Origin: Lachnospiraceae bacterium
GTDB lineage: Bacteria; Bacillota; Clostridia; Lachnospirales; Lachnospiraceae
Length of the DNA: 64,000 nt
Assembly: GCA_910575475.1 (NCBI GenBank)
Contig: CAJTGD010000004.1
Coordinates: 124,001-188,000, forward strand
Direction of reading: 5' to 3'
In this document: piece by piece, positions 51,496 through 60,609 of the stretch
How positions within the stretch are numbered: the first letter of the stretch is position 1
Layout of the letters: each line of letters opens with the position of its first letter
Program-made: the position numbers and the translations under genes
The notes under the pieces: generated by a model
Told to the model about the DNA's origin: nothing
What the model saw: only the letters and a program-made list of their open reading frames with translations
Database searches by the model: none

Positions 51496-52788
51496 ATGGA
51501 AGGAGTGATAACCGGAACAATTCGATTTTTTGATCTATTCAGCGGGATCGGCGGATTCCGTGAAGGGCTGAACCGTGCAGGCGGATTCACCTGTGTGGGG
51601 CACTGCGAGGTGGATGCCCATGCGAATAAGAACTACCGGCTGCTGTTTGATACGGAAGGGGAGTGGTATTGTGATGACGCAAGAGCAATTGAAACAGGAA
51701 GAATGCCAGGCTTTGATCTCCTGTGCGCGGGATTTCCTTGCCAGGCATTCTCTATCGCTGGAAAACGGGAAGGGTTTGCTGACGCAAGAGGGACCCTGTT
51801 CTTTGAGATTGCCAGACTGGTTGAAGCCGGACGGCCTGCTTATTTTCTCCTTGAAAATGTTCCCGGGCTGTTATCGCATGACAAAGGCAGGACGTTTCAC
51901 ACCATCCTCAGTACGTTTTGGAAGCTGGGGTACCATGTGGAATGGAAGGTGCTTAACAGCAAAGATTTCGGAGTCCCACAATCAAGAAAGAGGGTGTATA
52001 TTGTCGGATATCTTGATGGAAGATGTGCCGGAAAAATACTTCCTGTCCCGGAAACAAACGGAACAGCTCTTATACAGCTCCGCCCCGGAAGGCAGGGAAA
52101 AAGGATCTACCACCCGGACAGACTGAGCTGCACATTGACATCAGGCGCCGGTGGGATGGGCGGGAAGACCGGGCTTTATGAAGTGGGGATCCCGATCAAG
52201 GAGGCGACCCGGAAAGGCTATAAGATGGCGTATCCGGGTGACAGCATCGACCTGGGGTATGCCAGCCTGAACAGCAGGCGCGGGCGTGTAGGGAAAGGAA
52301 TTGCCCATACGCTGACCACCGGGAACCTGCAGGGGACGCTGCACGTTGTGGACCTGCCCCATCCGCCGCCGGCAACAGAGGACGCAAGATGCCTGTGCGC
52401 CAGGCAGGATGCAGGGGGATCCAGGCATCGGGGAGAAACATCCGGAGTATTAGGGGAAACCGGCCCAAGGGCTGTGCTGACCCCGGCAAAAGCGAAAGTC
52501 CGGCAGGAGGGACGCAGGATGAAGGAGCCGGAAGAGCCAATGTTCACCATTACGGCAACGGACCGGCACGGGGTAGAATACCACGGAAGGATCCGCAGGC
52601 TGACCCCGAGGGAGTGCCTGCGGCTGCAGGGATATCATGATGGGCAGATCGACCGGATCATAGAGGACACATCGGACAGCCAGCTTTATAAACAGGCCGG
52701 AAACGGAGTGACGGTCAATGTCATTGAAGCCATCGTCAGGAACCTCCGGGAAATTGACACGCAGTTAAAAGCAGAAGTTCCTGTCTGA
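51496..52788 (+). CDS. DNA (cytosine-5) methyltransferase
   Basis: 430 residues. C5-methyltransferase motifs in order: I FFDLFSGIGGFR, IV GFPCQAFS with the catalytic Cys, VI ENVPGL, VIII QSRKRVYIVGY, then a long target-recognition region (about residues 190-340), IX RRLTPRECLRLQGY and X YKQAGNGVTVNV. No restriction enzyme gene is next to it, so it may protect the element or regulate it. Start is uncertain: ATG 51496 sits directly behind the terminator T-run, with AAGGAG just inside the coding frame; GTG 51505 is possible. Confidence 0.92.
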   Translation: MEGVITGTIRFFDLFSGIGGFREGLNRAGGFTCVGHCEVDAHANKNYRLLFDTEGEWYCDDARAIETGRMPGFDLLCAGFPCQAFSIAGKREGFADARGTLFFEIARLVEAGRPAYFLLENVPGLLSHDKGRTFHTILSTFWKLGYHVEWKVLNSKDFGVPQSRKRVYIVGYLDGRCAGKILPVPETNGTALIQLRPGRQGKRIYHPDRLSCTLTSGAGGMGGKTGLYEVGIPIKEATRKGYKMAYPGDSIDLGYASLNSRRGRVGKGIAHTLTTGNLQGTLHVVDLPHPPPATEDARCLCARQDAGGSRHRGETSGVLGETGPRAVLTPAKAKVRQEGRRMKEPEEPMFTITATDRHGVEYHGRIRRLTPRECLRLQGYHDGQIDRIIEDTSDSQLYKQAGNGVTVNVIEAIVRNLREIDTQLKAEVPV

Positions 52789-52810
52789 ACAGGGCAGTAA
52801 AGGGGGCGGG

Positions 52811-53758
52811 ATGGATTTAAAAGAGCAATTCTATGGCACGGAGATTGAGATGACGGGGATCACGAGACAGCATGCGGCGGAAGTGGTCTCGGAAATGTTC
52901 GGTACTTCTATTTACCATAGGAATTCCTATGATTCCTGGCGCCTGTTAGACCGGGAAGGAAAAGAATGGAAATTTGTGTATGACAGCAGTATCCATCCGG
53001 AGCGGAGAGCCAGGGGGCAGGTGGTTTTGGCAGATTCGAAATACTGCACGGAAATGGTAAGCCCCAAGCTGACTTATGAGGAAATGGGAAAGCTGCAGGA
53101 AGTGGTGCGCTGTTTACGGAGAAATGGAGCCAGGGTGAATCCGTCCTGTGGACAGCACGTTCATGTGGACGCATCCAACCACACGGCAAGGAGCCTCAAG
53201 AATGCGCTGACGATCATGTATTCCAAGGAGGACATCCTGTTCAAAGCGCTGAAGGTGCAGAACGCAAGGGAAGAAGGATACTGCCAGAAAGTACGCCCGG
53301 CGGTGCTGGAGCAGATCCGGAGGATGCCAAACAGAAACATTTCCATGGAAAAGCTGAAACGTGCATGGTATGAGGGCGGGGATTACAGCATGGACCATTA
53401 TAACTGGTCACGGTATTATGCTTTAAATCTGCATGCTGTATTTTCCAAGGGAACTTTGGAATGGAGGTGTTTTGAGAGTACCCTCCACGCAGGAAGAGTG
53501 CGGGCGAACATCACGCTCGCGCTTGCTATTTCTGCCCAGGCGATCAACCAGAAGTGTACCCATATGAGAAAAACGGAGATCACGGAAAACCCGTGTTTTA
53601 CGTTCCGTACCTTCCTGCTCCGGCTGGGGCTGATCGGGCCGGAATATAAAAATGTCCGGGAGCACCTGCTGGAAAATCTGGAGGGCGATAAGGCATGGAG
53701 GTATGACAAAAGCACATATAAATGCCTGCAAAGAAATGATATGGGAATGGAACGGTAG
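52811..53758 (+). CDS. Amidoligase (glutamine synthetase-like) family enzyme
   Basis: 315 residues behind AAAGGGGGCGG. Starts with QFYGTEIEMTGI, the family's first metal-binding strand, then DSSIHPE, CTEMVSPKLTYEE, CGQHVHVDASNHT and LEWRCFESTLH. This is the pattern of the amidoligase branch of the COOH-NH2 ligase fold (Pfam Amidoligase_2), predicted to form amide or isopeptide bonds at ATP cost. Such genes are known to pair with gamma-glutamylcyclotransferase genes, as here, 16 bases on. Substrate is unknown. Confidence 0.88.
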   Translation: MDLKEQFYGTEIEMTGITRQHAAEVVSEMFGTSIYHRNSYDSWRLLDREGKEWKFVYDSSIHPERRARGQVVLADSKYCTEMVSPKLTYEEMGKLQEVVRCLRRNGARVNPSCGQHVHVDASNHTARSLKNALTIMYSKEDILFKALKVQNAREEGYCQKVRPAVLEQIRRMPNRNISMEKLKRAWYEGGDYSMDHYNWSRYYALNLHAVFSKGTLEWRCFESTLHAGRVRANITLALAISAQAINQKCTHMRKTEITENPCFTFRTFLLRLGLIGPEYKNVREHLLENLEGDKAWRYDKSTYKCLQRNDMGMER

Positions 53759-53774
53759 AAATACCGGAGAGAAA

Positions 53775-54278
53775 ATGGAGGGAGGTGAGAGCATAAAGAA
53801 TCAATTTTATTTTGCCTATGGAAGCAACATGAACTTAGACCAGATGGAATACCGGTGTCCGGCTGCCAGGGTGGTAGAAACTGTCCGCCTGGAAGATCAC
53901 CGTCTTGCGTTTTGCGGCAGACCGGAAGGGAATGGGGTAGCAACTATATTTCCAGAGGAAGGAAGCCAGGTGGAAGGTGTATTATGGGAGATTACGCCGG
54001 GATGTGAAAAAAGCCTGGACGGATACGAGGGATATCCGTATCTGTATGGGAAACAGACCGTCCGTGTGCGGAATCAGGCTGGGATGGAGATGGACGTGAT
54101 GGCATATGTCATGAACGCGCCCTATAAGGAAACGCTGTCCAGCCCTTCAAGGCTGTATCTGGATGGAATCTTAGAGGGATGCAGGCAGAACGGGATCCCG
54201 GAGAAGCCAGTCCGGGATGCGGCGGCCTGGACAAAAAAGGAAAAGAAAAAGAAGCGCCATAAGGATCCTGAAAGATAA
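53775..54278 (+). CDS. Gamma-glutamylcyclotransferase-fold protein
   Basis: 167 residues from ATG 53775. The GGCT fold is clear: YFAYGSNMNLDQM with the substrate loop, RLAFCGRPEG, GVLWEITPG and the catalytic Glu in SLDGYEGYP. The C terminus is very basic (KKEKKKKRHKDPER). The start is odd: GGAGGTGAGAGC would fit a start at 53,793, but that codon is ATA in an otherwise typical KNQFYFAYGSNMN N terminus; ATG 53775 has no ribosome site. Paired with the amidoligase; it could undo or trim gamma-glutamyl amide products. Confidence 0.85.
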   Translation: MEGGESIKNQFYFAYGSNMNLDQMEYRCPAARVVETVRLEDHRLAFCGRPEGNGVATIFPEEGSQVEGVLWEITPGCEKSLDGYEGYPYLYGKQTVRVRNQAGMEMDVMAYVMNAPYKETLSSPSRLYLDGILEGCRQNGIPEKPVRDAAAWTKKEKKKKRHKDPER

Positions 54279-54318
54279 GATCGGGATGAACAGTTGGAAA
54301 GAGAAGAAGGAGAATGGA

Positions 54319-56925
54319 ATGACATTTCATAAAATGAGAACAAGGCTTGCGGCCCTCGGGCTGGCATTGGTCATGGGGCTGGTTCCGATGGGAAATGTGT
54401 CTGCTGTCTATGCAGCAGAAGAACCGGACAGCCAGCAGGAAAATATAACATCAGAAACTACGAAAGAAGAGAACTTGCAGTCAGATATCACGGCGCAGCA
54501 TCGGGTTGTTGCAGAGGATCTTACAATAAAAGTGAATGACAAGACTTTTTCAATAGGAACCTCCCTGGAAGGGATCCGGTTTGACCCGGAGAAGGATCAA
54601 GTCTCTTTCTATAAGGCCGTGGGGGATGATGGAAGCGAATACCAGTCCTACAGGGCTGGTACCTATACCGCCAGTTATCTGGTCACGCCCAAGGATCAGG
54701 AAGAGTGCTATGTGGTTACCCGTAAGATCATTTTGACCGATACGGAAGGTATGGCAAATGCATCGGATAATGGTGGAGAAAAGCAGAAAACAGATACGGA
54801 TCCGGAGGATGGGACGGAGTCAGATGCCGATCTGGGAGAAAAGAAAGATTCGGAACTTGATCAAGATTCAGAGTCAAAGAAAGACCCGGAGCCTGATCAA
54901 GATTCAGAGTCAAAGAAAGACCCGGAGCCTGATAAGGATTCAGAATCAAAGGAAGACCCAGATTCAGAGAAAGATTCCGCCTCTGAGGAAAAAACGGAGA
55001 GCAGACCGCAGGATACAGCAAAGGTGAAGATCACGATCAGTGGGAAAGGAGATACGGAAGAATCCCTGTCTAAGCTGCAGAAGGACATTACAGAGGGAAA
55101 GGTGATGATTGTTTCCGCAGCCGGAAGCGCTTTCGGGTCTGCCGATTCTGTAGTGGATTTAGAGAAAGGGGATGCAATTCCCTATCCAGATTCTTTCGGG
55201 GATTATGAAACCAGCTGGTTCCAGATCAACGGCGAGACAGCATATTGTCTGGAAAACCAGAGTGCAGCCGCTTTCACAGGAGAGGCCGTATCTTCTCTGC
55301 TGGATTCCAACGAAAACCTGCGGAAGGTTCTATATTATGGATATGGCGGCAAGGGAGATTTAACCGGAGAAGCGCTTTCCGGAAAAAGCAAGGAAGAGAA
55401 ATATGTATATACCCATATCGCGGCCAACTATGCATATACAGGCGAAGCCGGATTTATGGGATGCACGCAGGAGGATCTGGAAAAAGCAGGCGTAATGGAT
55501 TATATTGATTTTCTGTTCGGGCAGGAAAATCCACCCAGTAATGAACTGTCGCTGTCGAGTACATCTGTGGATGCTGTCCAGGATGGCAATATTCAGAAAA
55601 CACCAGAGATCCAGTTGGATGGGGACAGCGAGAATTATATTGAGTTCAGCATCCCCGAAGATGTTACCTGTTATAACGTGGCCAGAGAGGAAGCTGTCAC
55701 CAATGGAATGATCAAAATCTATGGCGGCGATTCATTCTATCTTTCCGCAAACATGAATGTGGGAGGACAGTATGATTCCGGCGAACTGTCTGGTTCCTTA
55801 AAAGAGGACTGGAAGATTTTAGCATTGGCTTCCGGAGAAGGACAAGAGGACATGGATGTATTTGAATCTCCATCCGCAGAGCCGGTCAGCTTCACTGTGA
55901 ACTGGCTGGAACAGGCTAAGATCAGTCTGCTGAAAAAAGACCGGGATACGGACGAACCGGTGGCAGGCGCGGTATATGGCATTTATACAGACTATCAATG
56001 TAAAGAGCTGCTGATGGAAATGCCGGAGACCGGAGAAAACGGAAAGACATCCAGTGAGTATTTCGATACGGGGCTAAAGCAGGTCTATGTAAAAGAGCGG
56101 AAAGCCCCGGAGAATTATCTGCTGGATCCCAATGTTTATCCGGTGGATGTGGAAAATGAAAAAGAGATAGAACTGACGGTCTATGATGTTCCTGAGAATA
56201 CGGAGCAGGAAAGCAAGCCGACGGAAATACATGTTACAAAGGCAGACGCAGTCACCGGTGAAATGCTGGAGGGCGCTGTGCTGCAGGCGGCGGATAAAGA
56301 AGGAAACCTGGTTGAAGAGTGGACCAGTACAAAAGAAGCCCATGTGATCTATGGATTGCCGGAGGGAGAGTATATCCTGCATGAAAAAACGGCGCCTTAT
56401 AAAGAGGGCTATGTATCGGCATCCGATATCACTTTCCAGGTATCGGAAGAAAGCGTGACGGAGGTGGAGATGAAGGATGAATATTCCAAAATAGAATTTT
56501 CCGTTCAAGACCAGACAACTGGGAAAGAACTTCCAGGTGTCACTTTGCAGCTCCTTGACAGGGATGGAAACATCTTGAAAGAATGGGTGACAGATGGCAA
56601 ACCGTACCATGTGGAGAGGCTTCCGGTAAATGAAGAACTGATCCTGCGGCAAACCGCTGTGCCCAAAGGCTATGTGATTCCAAAGGAAGTAAAGTTCATC
56701 GTAATGGATACGGAGGAAGTCCAGAGCATAGAATTGAAAAATGCACGGGTATCAGAAAAGGCATCCGAATCAGGGGAAACGTCTGAATCAGGAAAAACAT
56801 CTGCACCAAAGACAGGGGATGCACTGCATTTGTTAGTTGTATTTCTTTTCGCAGGTCTGTTTTCATTCATTGTGCTTGCAGTGCTGCTGATCCGCAGGAG
56901 AAAAAGATACCAGGAGGAAGAATAG
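54319..56925 (+). CDS. Sortase-anchored surface protein with thioester-like and SpaA domains
   Basis: 868 residues from ATG 54319 behind AAGGAGA. Signal peptide about 1-33. An acidic linker (about 145-230) with repeated DSESKKDPEPD units. A thioester-like (TQXA-type) region around 290-400 with Cys310 in TAYCLEN and YTHIAANYAYTG; the usual TQ glutamine is not seen, so a thioester is doubtful. Three SpaA/Cna-B-like domains at about 535-625, 635-715 and 725-800. Then the sorting signal APKTGD (about 829), a membrane segment and RRRKR. A conjugation adhesin or pilin-like protein is most likely. Confidence 0.85.
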   Translation: MTFHKMRTRLAALGLALVMGLVPMGNVSAVYAAEEPDSQQENITSETTKEENLQSDITAQHRVVAEDLTIKVNDKTFSIGTSLEGIRFDPEKDQVSFYKAVGDDGSEYQSYRAGTYTASYLVTPKDQEECYVVTRKIILTDTEGMANASDNGGEKQKTDTDPEDGTESDADLGEKKDSELDQDSESKKDPEPDQDSESKKDPEPDKDSESKEDPDSEKDSASEEKTESRPQDTAKVKITISGKGDTEESLSKLQKDITEGKVMIVSAAGSAFGSADSVVDLEKGDAIPYPDSFGDYETSWFQINGETAYCLENQSAAAFTGEAVSSLLDSNENLRKVLYYGYGGKGDLTGEALSGKSKEEKYVYTHIAANYAYTGEAGFMGCTQEDLEKAGVMDYIDFLFGQENPPSNELSLSSTSVDAVQDGNIQKTPEIQLDGDSENYIEFSIPEDVTCYNVAREEAVTNGMIKIYGGDSFYLSANMNVGGQYDSGELSGSLKEDWKILALASGEGQEDMDVFESPSAEPVSFTVNWLEQAKISLLKKDRDTDEPVAGAVYGIYTDYQCKELLMEMPETGENGKTSSEYFDTGLKQVYVKERKAPENYLLDPNVYPVDVENEKEIELTVYDVPENTEQESKPTEIHVTKADAVTGEMLEGAVLQAADKEGNLVEEWTSTKEAHVIYGLPEGEYILHEKTAPYKEGYVSASDITFQVSEESVTEVEMKDEYSKIEFSVQDQTTGKELPGVTLQLLDRDGNILKEWVTDGKPYHVERLPVNEELILRQTAVPKGYVIPKEVKFIVMDTEEVQSIELKNARVSEKASESGETSESGKTSAPKTGDALHLLVVFLFAGLFSFIVLAVLLIRRRKRYQEEE

Positions 56926-56965
56926 ATTCGATAGAGCGGAAACACTGACGGACGCTTCCAGAGAA

Positions 56966-57389
56966 AAGTGTTCGAAACAGTGCATCCGAATTATAGCGCA
57001 ACGTTCCGTTTACACATGCGGCAAAGATGAAGCAAACAGGGAAGTGTTTAAAAGCCCACAAAAAGTGCAGAATCCGAGATGTAGAGTGTTCCTTTTCAAG
57101 GGAAGTGTTCAAAACAGCGTATCCGCATCATAGTGCAACGTTCTGTTTACTCTTGCAGTGGAGATGAAGCAAGCAGGAACGTGTTCAAAAGTACCCGAAA
57201 AGTGCAGAATTCGAGACGCAGAGTGTTCCTTTTCAAGGGAAGTGTTCGAAACAGCACATTGGAATCGTAGTGCAACGTTCCGTTTACTCTTCCCGTGGAG
57301 ATGAAGCACCAGGAAAGTGTTCAAAACAGCGCATCCGAGTTACAGCGCAACGTTCCGTTTACTCTTATGGCGAAGATGAAGCAAACAGA
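56966..57389 (+). repeat. Tandem repeat array A-B-A-B-A-A
   Basis: Block A (about 75 bp) begins AAGTGTTCGAAACAG and goes on with CAACGTTCCGTTTACTCTT and GATGAAGCAAACAG; block B (about 62 bp) holds AAAAGTGCAGAATTCGAGA and AGAGTGTTCCTTTTCAAGGG. A blocks start at 56966, 57103, 57240 and 57315, so the first two steps are 137 bp and the last is 75 bp. The array fills the gap between the surface protein and metK. No open frame in it looks coding. Confidence 0.9.
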
Positions 57390-57462
57390 TAGCAGCGATT
57401 GTTTTCCCGGCATGAGAAATTCAGGGAAGATATGATTGTAAAAATAGTAATAAAAAATATCA

Positions 57463-57507
57463 GGCAGGAGATGTCCTCTGATCAGGGGGATATCTCCTGC
57501 CTTTTTT
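57463..57507 (+). terminator. Terminator-like hairpin in the metK leader
   Basis: GGCAGGAGAT (57463-57472) pairs with ATCTCCTGCC (57492-57501), with six T after it, only 18 bases before the metK start codon. It ends any transcript from the left or works as an attenuator of metK. No SAM riboswitch core is seen. Confidence 0.75.
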
Positions 57508-57525
57508 GAAAGGAAGGTATGATTT

Positions 57526-58686
57526 ATGAGACGATTTTATACAGCGGAATCGGTGACAGAAGGCCATCCGGATAAACTCTGCGACCTGATCGCGGACAGC
57601 ATCCTGGATGAGTGCTTAAAGCAGGATCCGGAGGCAAAAGTGGCATGCGAGGTACTGGCTACAAAGGGATATATCCTGATCGCCGGGGAGATTACCAGCA
57701 GATATGAGCCTTACGTGTTCTGGACGGCAAAGGAAGTCCTGGAAAAGACCGGGTATCCATCCGGAGAGATCAAAATGGAAGCCCGGATCCACCACCAGAG
57801 TCCGGATATCGCAGGGGCGGTGGAATGCCCATGGGAAAAACGGAACGGACTGCCGAAACAGACTTTCGGATCAGAGTATGGCGCAGGTGACCAGGGAGTC
57901 ATGATCGGTTACGCCTGCGATGAAACCCCGCAGAAAATGCCCATGCCGGCGGTGCTGGCAAACCGGGTCGCGGCGGAGCTGACTGCCTGCCGGAAGAGCC
58001 GGTATATCCAGGGGATCCTGCCGGATGGAAAGGCGCAGGTGACCGTGGAATATGAAGACAGAAAGCCTGTCCGTCTGGACAGCGTGGTGGTCTCTTGTCA
58101 GCATGAGGAAGAAAAAAATTTAAGAGATCTGGAGAAGGAAATCCGGGAGAAAGTACTCCTTCCTGCATTGCGCATGCTCCCTCCGGATGAAAACACCCGG
58201 ATCCTGATCAATCCATCCGGGCGGTTCGTACAGGGAGGATTGGATGCCGATACCGGATTGACCGGAAGGAAGCTGATGGTGGATGCCTATGGCAGCCAGG
58301 TACCCCACGGAGGCGGGGCCTTTTCCGGGAAGGACGGCTCCAAGGCAGACCGTTCCGGGGCATATATGGCAAGATACATCGCAAAAAATATCGTAGCCGC
58401 AGGCCTGGCCGGACGATGCCAGGTATCCTTAGGCTATGCTATCGGGGTGGCACAGCCGGTGATGGTGCAGGTGGACACCTTCGGTACGGGAACGGCCTGT
58501 GCGGATGACTGCCTGTCGGAAGCGGTACCGCTGGTATTCGAATTGACCCCGAAGCAGATTATGGAAACCCTGCGGCTGAAACGCCCGATCTTCCGCCAGA
58601 CTGCCGCCTATGGACATTTCGGCAGGAAGGAATTCCCATGGGAGCGAACCGACCGGGTGAAGCAATTGCAGGAGGCCCTGCTTTAA
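57526..58686 (+). CDS. metK: S-adenosylmethionine synthetase
   Basis: 386 residues, close to full length, ATG behind AAAGGAAGG. Makes S-adenosylmethionine from methionine and ATP. Signatures: TEGHPDKLCDLIADSILD, GAGDQGVMIGYA and GGGAFSGKDGSKADRS; the K+ and Mg2+ ligands sit in these. A chromosomal copy must also exist, so this is an extra one carried by the element. Two methyltransferases in the element need its product. The next gene starts in its stop codon (TAATG). Confidence 0.95.
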   Translation: MRRFYTAESVTEGHPDKLCDLIADSILDECLKQDPEAKVACEVLATKGYILIAGEITSRYEPYVFWTAKEVLEKTGYPSGEIKMEARIHHQSPDIAGAVECPWEKRNGLPKQTFGSEYGAGDQGVMIGYACDETPQKMPMPAVLANRVAAELTACRKSRYIQGILPDGKAQVTVEYEDRKPVRLDSVVVSCQHEEEKNLRDLEKEIREKVLLPALRMLPPDENTRILINPSGRFVQGGLDADTGLTGRKLMVDAYGSQVPHGGGAFSGKDGSKADRSGAYMARYIAKNIVAAGLAGRCQVSLGYAIGVAQPVMVQVDTFGTGTACADDCLSEAVPLVFELTPKQIMETLRLKRPIFRQTAAYGHFGRKEFPWERTDRVKQLQEALL

Positions 58687-59705
58687 TGCCCTGGTATGGG
58701 GAAGAACAGATGGAGGCTGTCCGGGCGGTGACGGCTATGGAATATTTACAGAAGCACCAGCCCAGCCGCCTGAAAAAATCTTCGGCAAGGAATGAATGGG
58801 AACTGACCGACCATGACAGCTTCAAGATCAACGGGACCACCAGCAAATGGCATTGGAAGTCCAGGGATATCGGCGGGATTTCCGCGTTGAATTTCCTGAC
58901 CCATGTAGATGGCATGGATTTCCAGGAAGCGGTGGGGCTGCTGCTGCAGGAAAATCCTGTGCTGTCCCAACGGATGCCCCAGCCGGAGGAAAGGCCGGGG
59001 AAGCCCTTTGTGCTGCCGGAGCCGTTTCGGAACTGCGGCCGTGTACAGAGGTATCTGAATGGCAGGGGGATCAGCAGCGATGTAATCCGATATTGCAGGA
59101 GGCTCGGCATCCTATATGAGAGCAGTCCATACCATAACGCTGTTTTTGTTGGGGTGGATGAAGAGAAGAGGCCCAGGTATGCGTTCCTGCGTGGGATTTA
59201 TGATAAAGACGGCAAAGCCTTCCGGATCGAACATGCCGGGAGTGAAAAGAACTATGCATTTTGTATTCCGCCCAGCGAAGGGAGTGTCCGGGTAGCAGTG
59301 TATGAGGCGTGTATCGACGCTTTAGCCCATATGACCTTAGAAGAAGGAAAAGCGGATAAATACCGTCTTTCTTTAGGCGGGATCAGCGCACCCAGGAAAG
59401 AGCAAAGCGCAGAGAAAGAAAAGCAAGGGATATCTGGAAATAAACCGCAGAGGAAGCCTGCAAAGAATTCTCCGGCACTGGTACATTTCTTGCAGAATCA
59501 CCCGGAGATTGAGGAAATCGAGATCTGTACAGACAATGATTTTGCCGGGAGGTGGGCTTGCGGACATATCAAGGAGACATATGGAAAGGACTATCGGATC
59601 ATAGAAAACCTGCCGCAGATAGAGGGAGCGGATTATGGGGACCTGGCGATGCGGAAAATGGAACGGAATCAAAGCATATCCAGGCAGCACGATCAAGGGA
59701 GGTGA
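58686..59705 (+). CDS. DUF3991/TOPRIM domain protein
   Basis: 339 residues from ATG 58686, which shares one base with the metK stop and has CAGGAGG before it. N-terminal DNA-primase-like part with DSFKINGTTSKWHWKSRDIGG; DUF3991 (about 115-190) with VQRYLNGRGISSDVIRYCRRLGILYES and HNAVFVGVD; TOPRIM with VAVYEACIDALA (Glu) and IEICTDNDFAG (D-x-D). Such proteins are frequent on plasmids and conjugative elements and are thought to act in replication or transfer as primase-like factors. Confidence 0.88.
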   Translation: MPWYGEEQMEAVRAVTAMEYLQKHQPSRLKKSSARNEWELTDHDSFKINGTTSKWHWKSRDIGGISALNFLTHVDGMDFQEAVGLLLQENPVLSQRMPQPEERPGKPFVLPEPFRNCGRVQRYLNGRGISSDVIRYCRRLGILYESSPYHNAVFVGVDEEKRPRYAFLRGIYDKDGKAFRIEHAGSEKNYAFCIPPSEGSVRVAVYEACIDALAHMTLEEGKADKYRLSLGGISAPRKEQSAEKEKQGISGNKPQRKPAKNSPALVHFLQNHPEIEEIEICTDNDFAGRWACGHIKETYGKDYRIIENLPQIEGADYGDLAMRKMERNQSISRQHDQGR

Positions 59706-59707
59706 AA

Positions 59708-60604
59708 ATGAAAGAAAACGAAATCCATATCGGCCAGAAAAAAATGCGGTTAAAAGATCAGGAACGAATCGAGATGAAGTTCTTAAGCCCCCTGACGGGC
59801 GGTTTCTTTCAGAAGTATCTGCGCGGAAAGAAGGAGTATATTGAGGAGCCGGGCAGAATGATTGACGGCAGGGAACTGGCACAGTATGAGGAGGACATCC
59901 GCAGAGTGGTGGATCGGGAGAACCATCTGGGGATGGAAGACGGAAATACGTTTGACCTGATGGATGAGTGTTTTGACGGCAGCCCTTCCATCCTGGAAAA
60001 GGCAGAGCATGGCACGATCTCCGTGGAAAATATAGGAGGCGCTTTGTATGGCTGCACCACGCTGATTCTCAAAGAAGAACTGGAAGATTGGGAGATGGAA
60101 GAGATGTGCGGATTTATTGCCATCCAGTACAGTGACGGCTGGGGGGAAGTATTCGAACAGCGAAACATTCCAGCGGACGGAGGAATCCTAAACGTATATT
60201 TTGATTATGCAGGAAGCCCCGATTTCCAGATACAGTCCACAGTAATAAAAAATCCATATCCGGAAAAACGAAAGGAAACCATTTTAGAAAGCGAAAAATC
60301 CAATCTGCTGGAAACAGAGGTATCATGCACACGGGTAAAAAAATGCCGGCCGAAGCTGTCGTTGATCCGGCATAACAGGCATAGTTTTTCTGTCCTGCCA
60401 GGGGCTCTCCAGCTGCTGCTTAAATGCGGACAGAAGAAAGAAGCTGAGGAAATGTATGACAGGGTTTCGAAGGTGCGGGGGTATGATGAGGCGTTGGAGA
60501 TCATCAGCGAATATGTGGAAATCGAACCAGGCAGCGCCAGGGAAAATGCGGATCCGGGAGGGCAGAAAAAGAAAACGGGGCAGACAAAAGAGCAGGGGAG
60601 GTGA
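59708..60604 (+). CDS. Unknown element protein, paralogue 1 (DUF6329-like)
   Basis: 298 residues from ATG 59708 behind GGGAGGTG. Domain 1 (about 20-160): MKFLSPLTGGFFQKY, DGRELAQYEEDIRRVVDREN, ALYGCTTLILKEEL and IQYSDGWGEVFEQRNIPADGG. Domain 2 (about 215-280): RPKLSLIRHNRHSFSVLPGA, LLKCGQKKEAEEMYDRV and YDEALEIISEYVEIE, a short helical module that I recall from other element proteins. Function unknown. The next gene is a paralogue in tandem. Confidence 0.7.
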   Translation: MKENEIHIGQKKMRLKDQERIEMKFLSPLTGGFFQKYLRGKKEYIEEPGRMIDGRELAQYEEDIRRVVDRENHLGMEDGNTFDLMDECFDGSPSILEKAEHGTISVENIGGALYGCTTLILKEELEDWEMEEMCGFIAIQYSDGWGEVFEQRNIPADGGILNVYFDYAGSPDFQIQSTVIKNPYPEKRKETILESEKSNLLETEVSCTRVKKCRPKLSLIRHNRHSFSVLPGALQLLLKCGQKKEAEEMYDRVSKVRGYDEALEIISEYVEIEPGSARENADPGGQKKKTGQTKEQGR

Positions 60605-60609
60605 AAAGG

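Noticed and set aside
56966..57389. CRISPR array or coding repeats
   Set aside because: Units of 75 and 137 bp with spread variation do not fit repeat-spacer structure; no reading frame is kept through the array.
57390..57525. SAM riboswitch before metK
   Set aside because: No SAM-I core (AGA loop, GGCAA, kink-turn) is visible; there is only one simple terminator-like hairpin.
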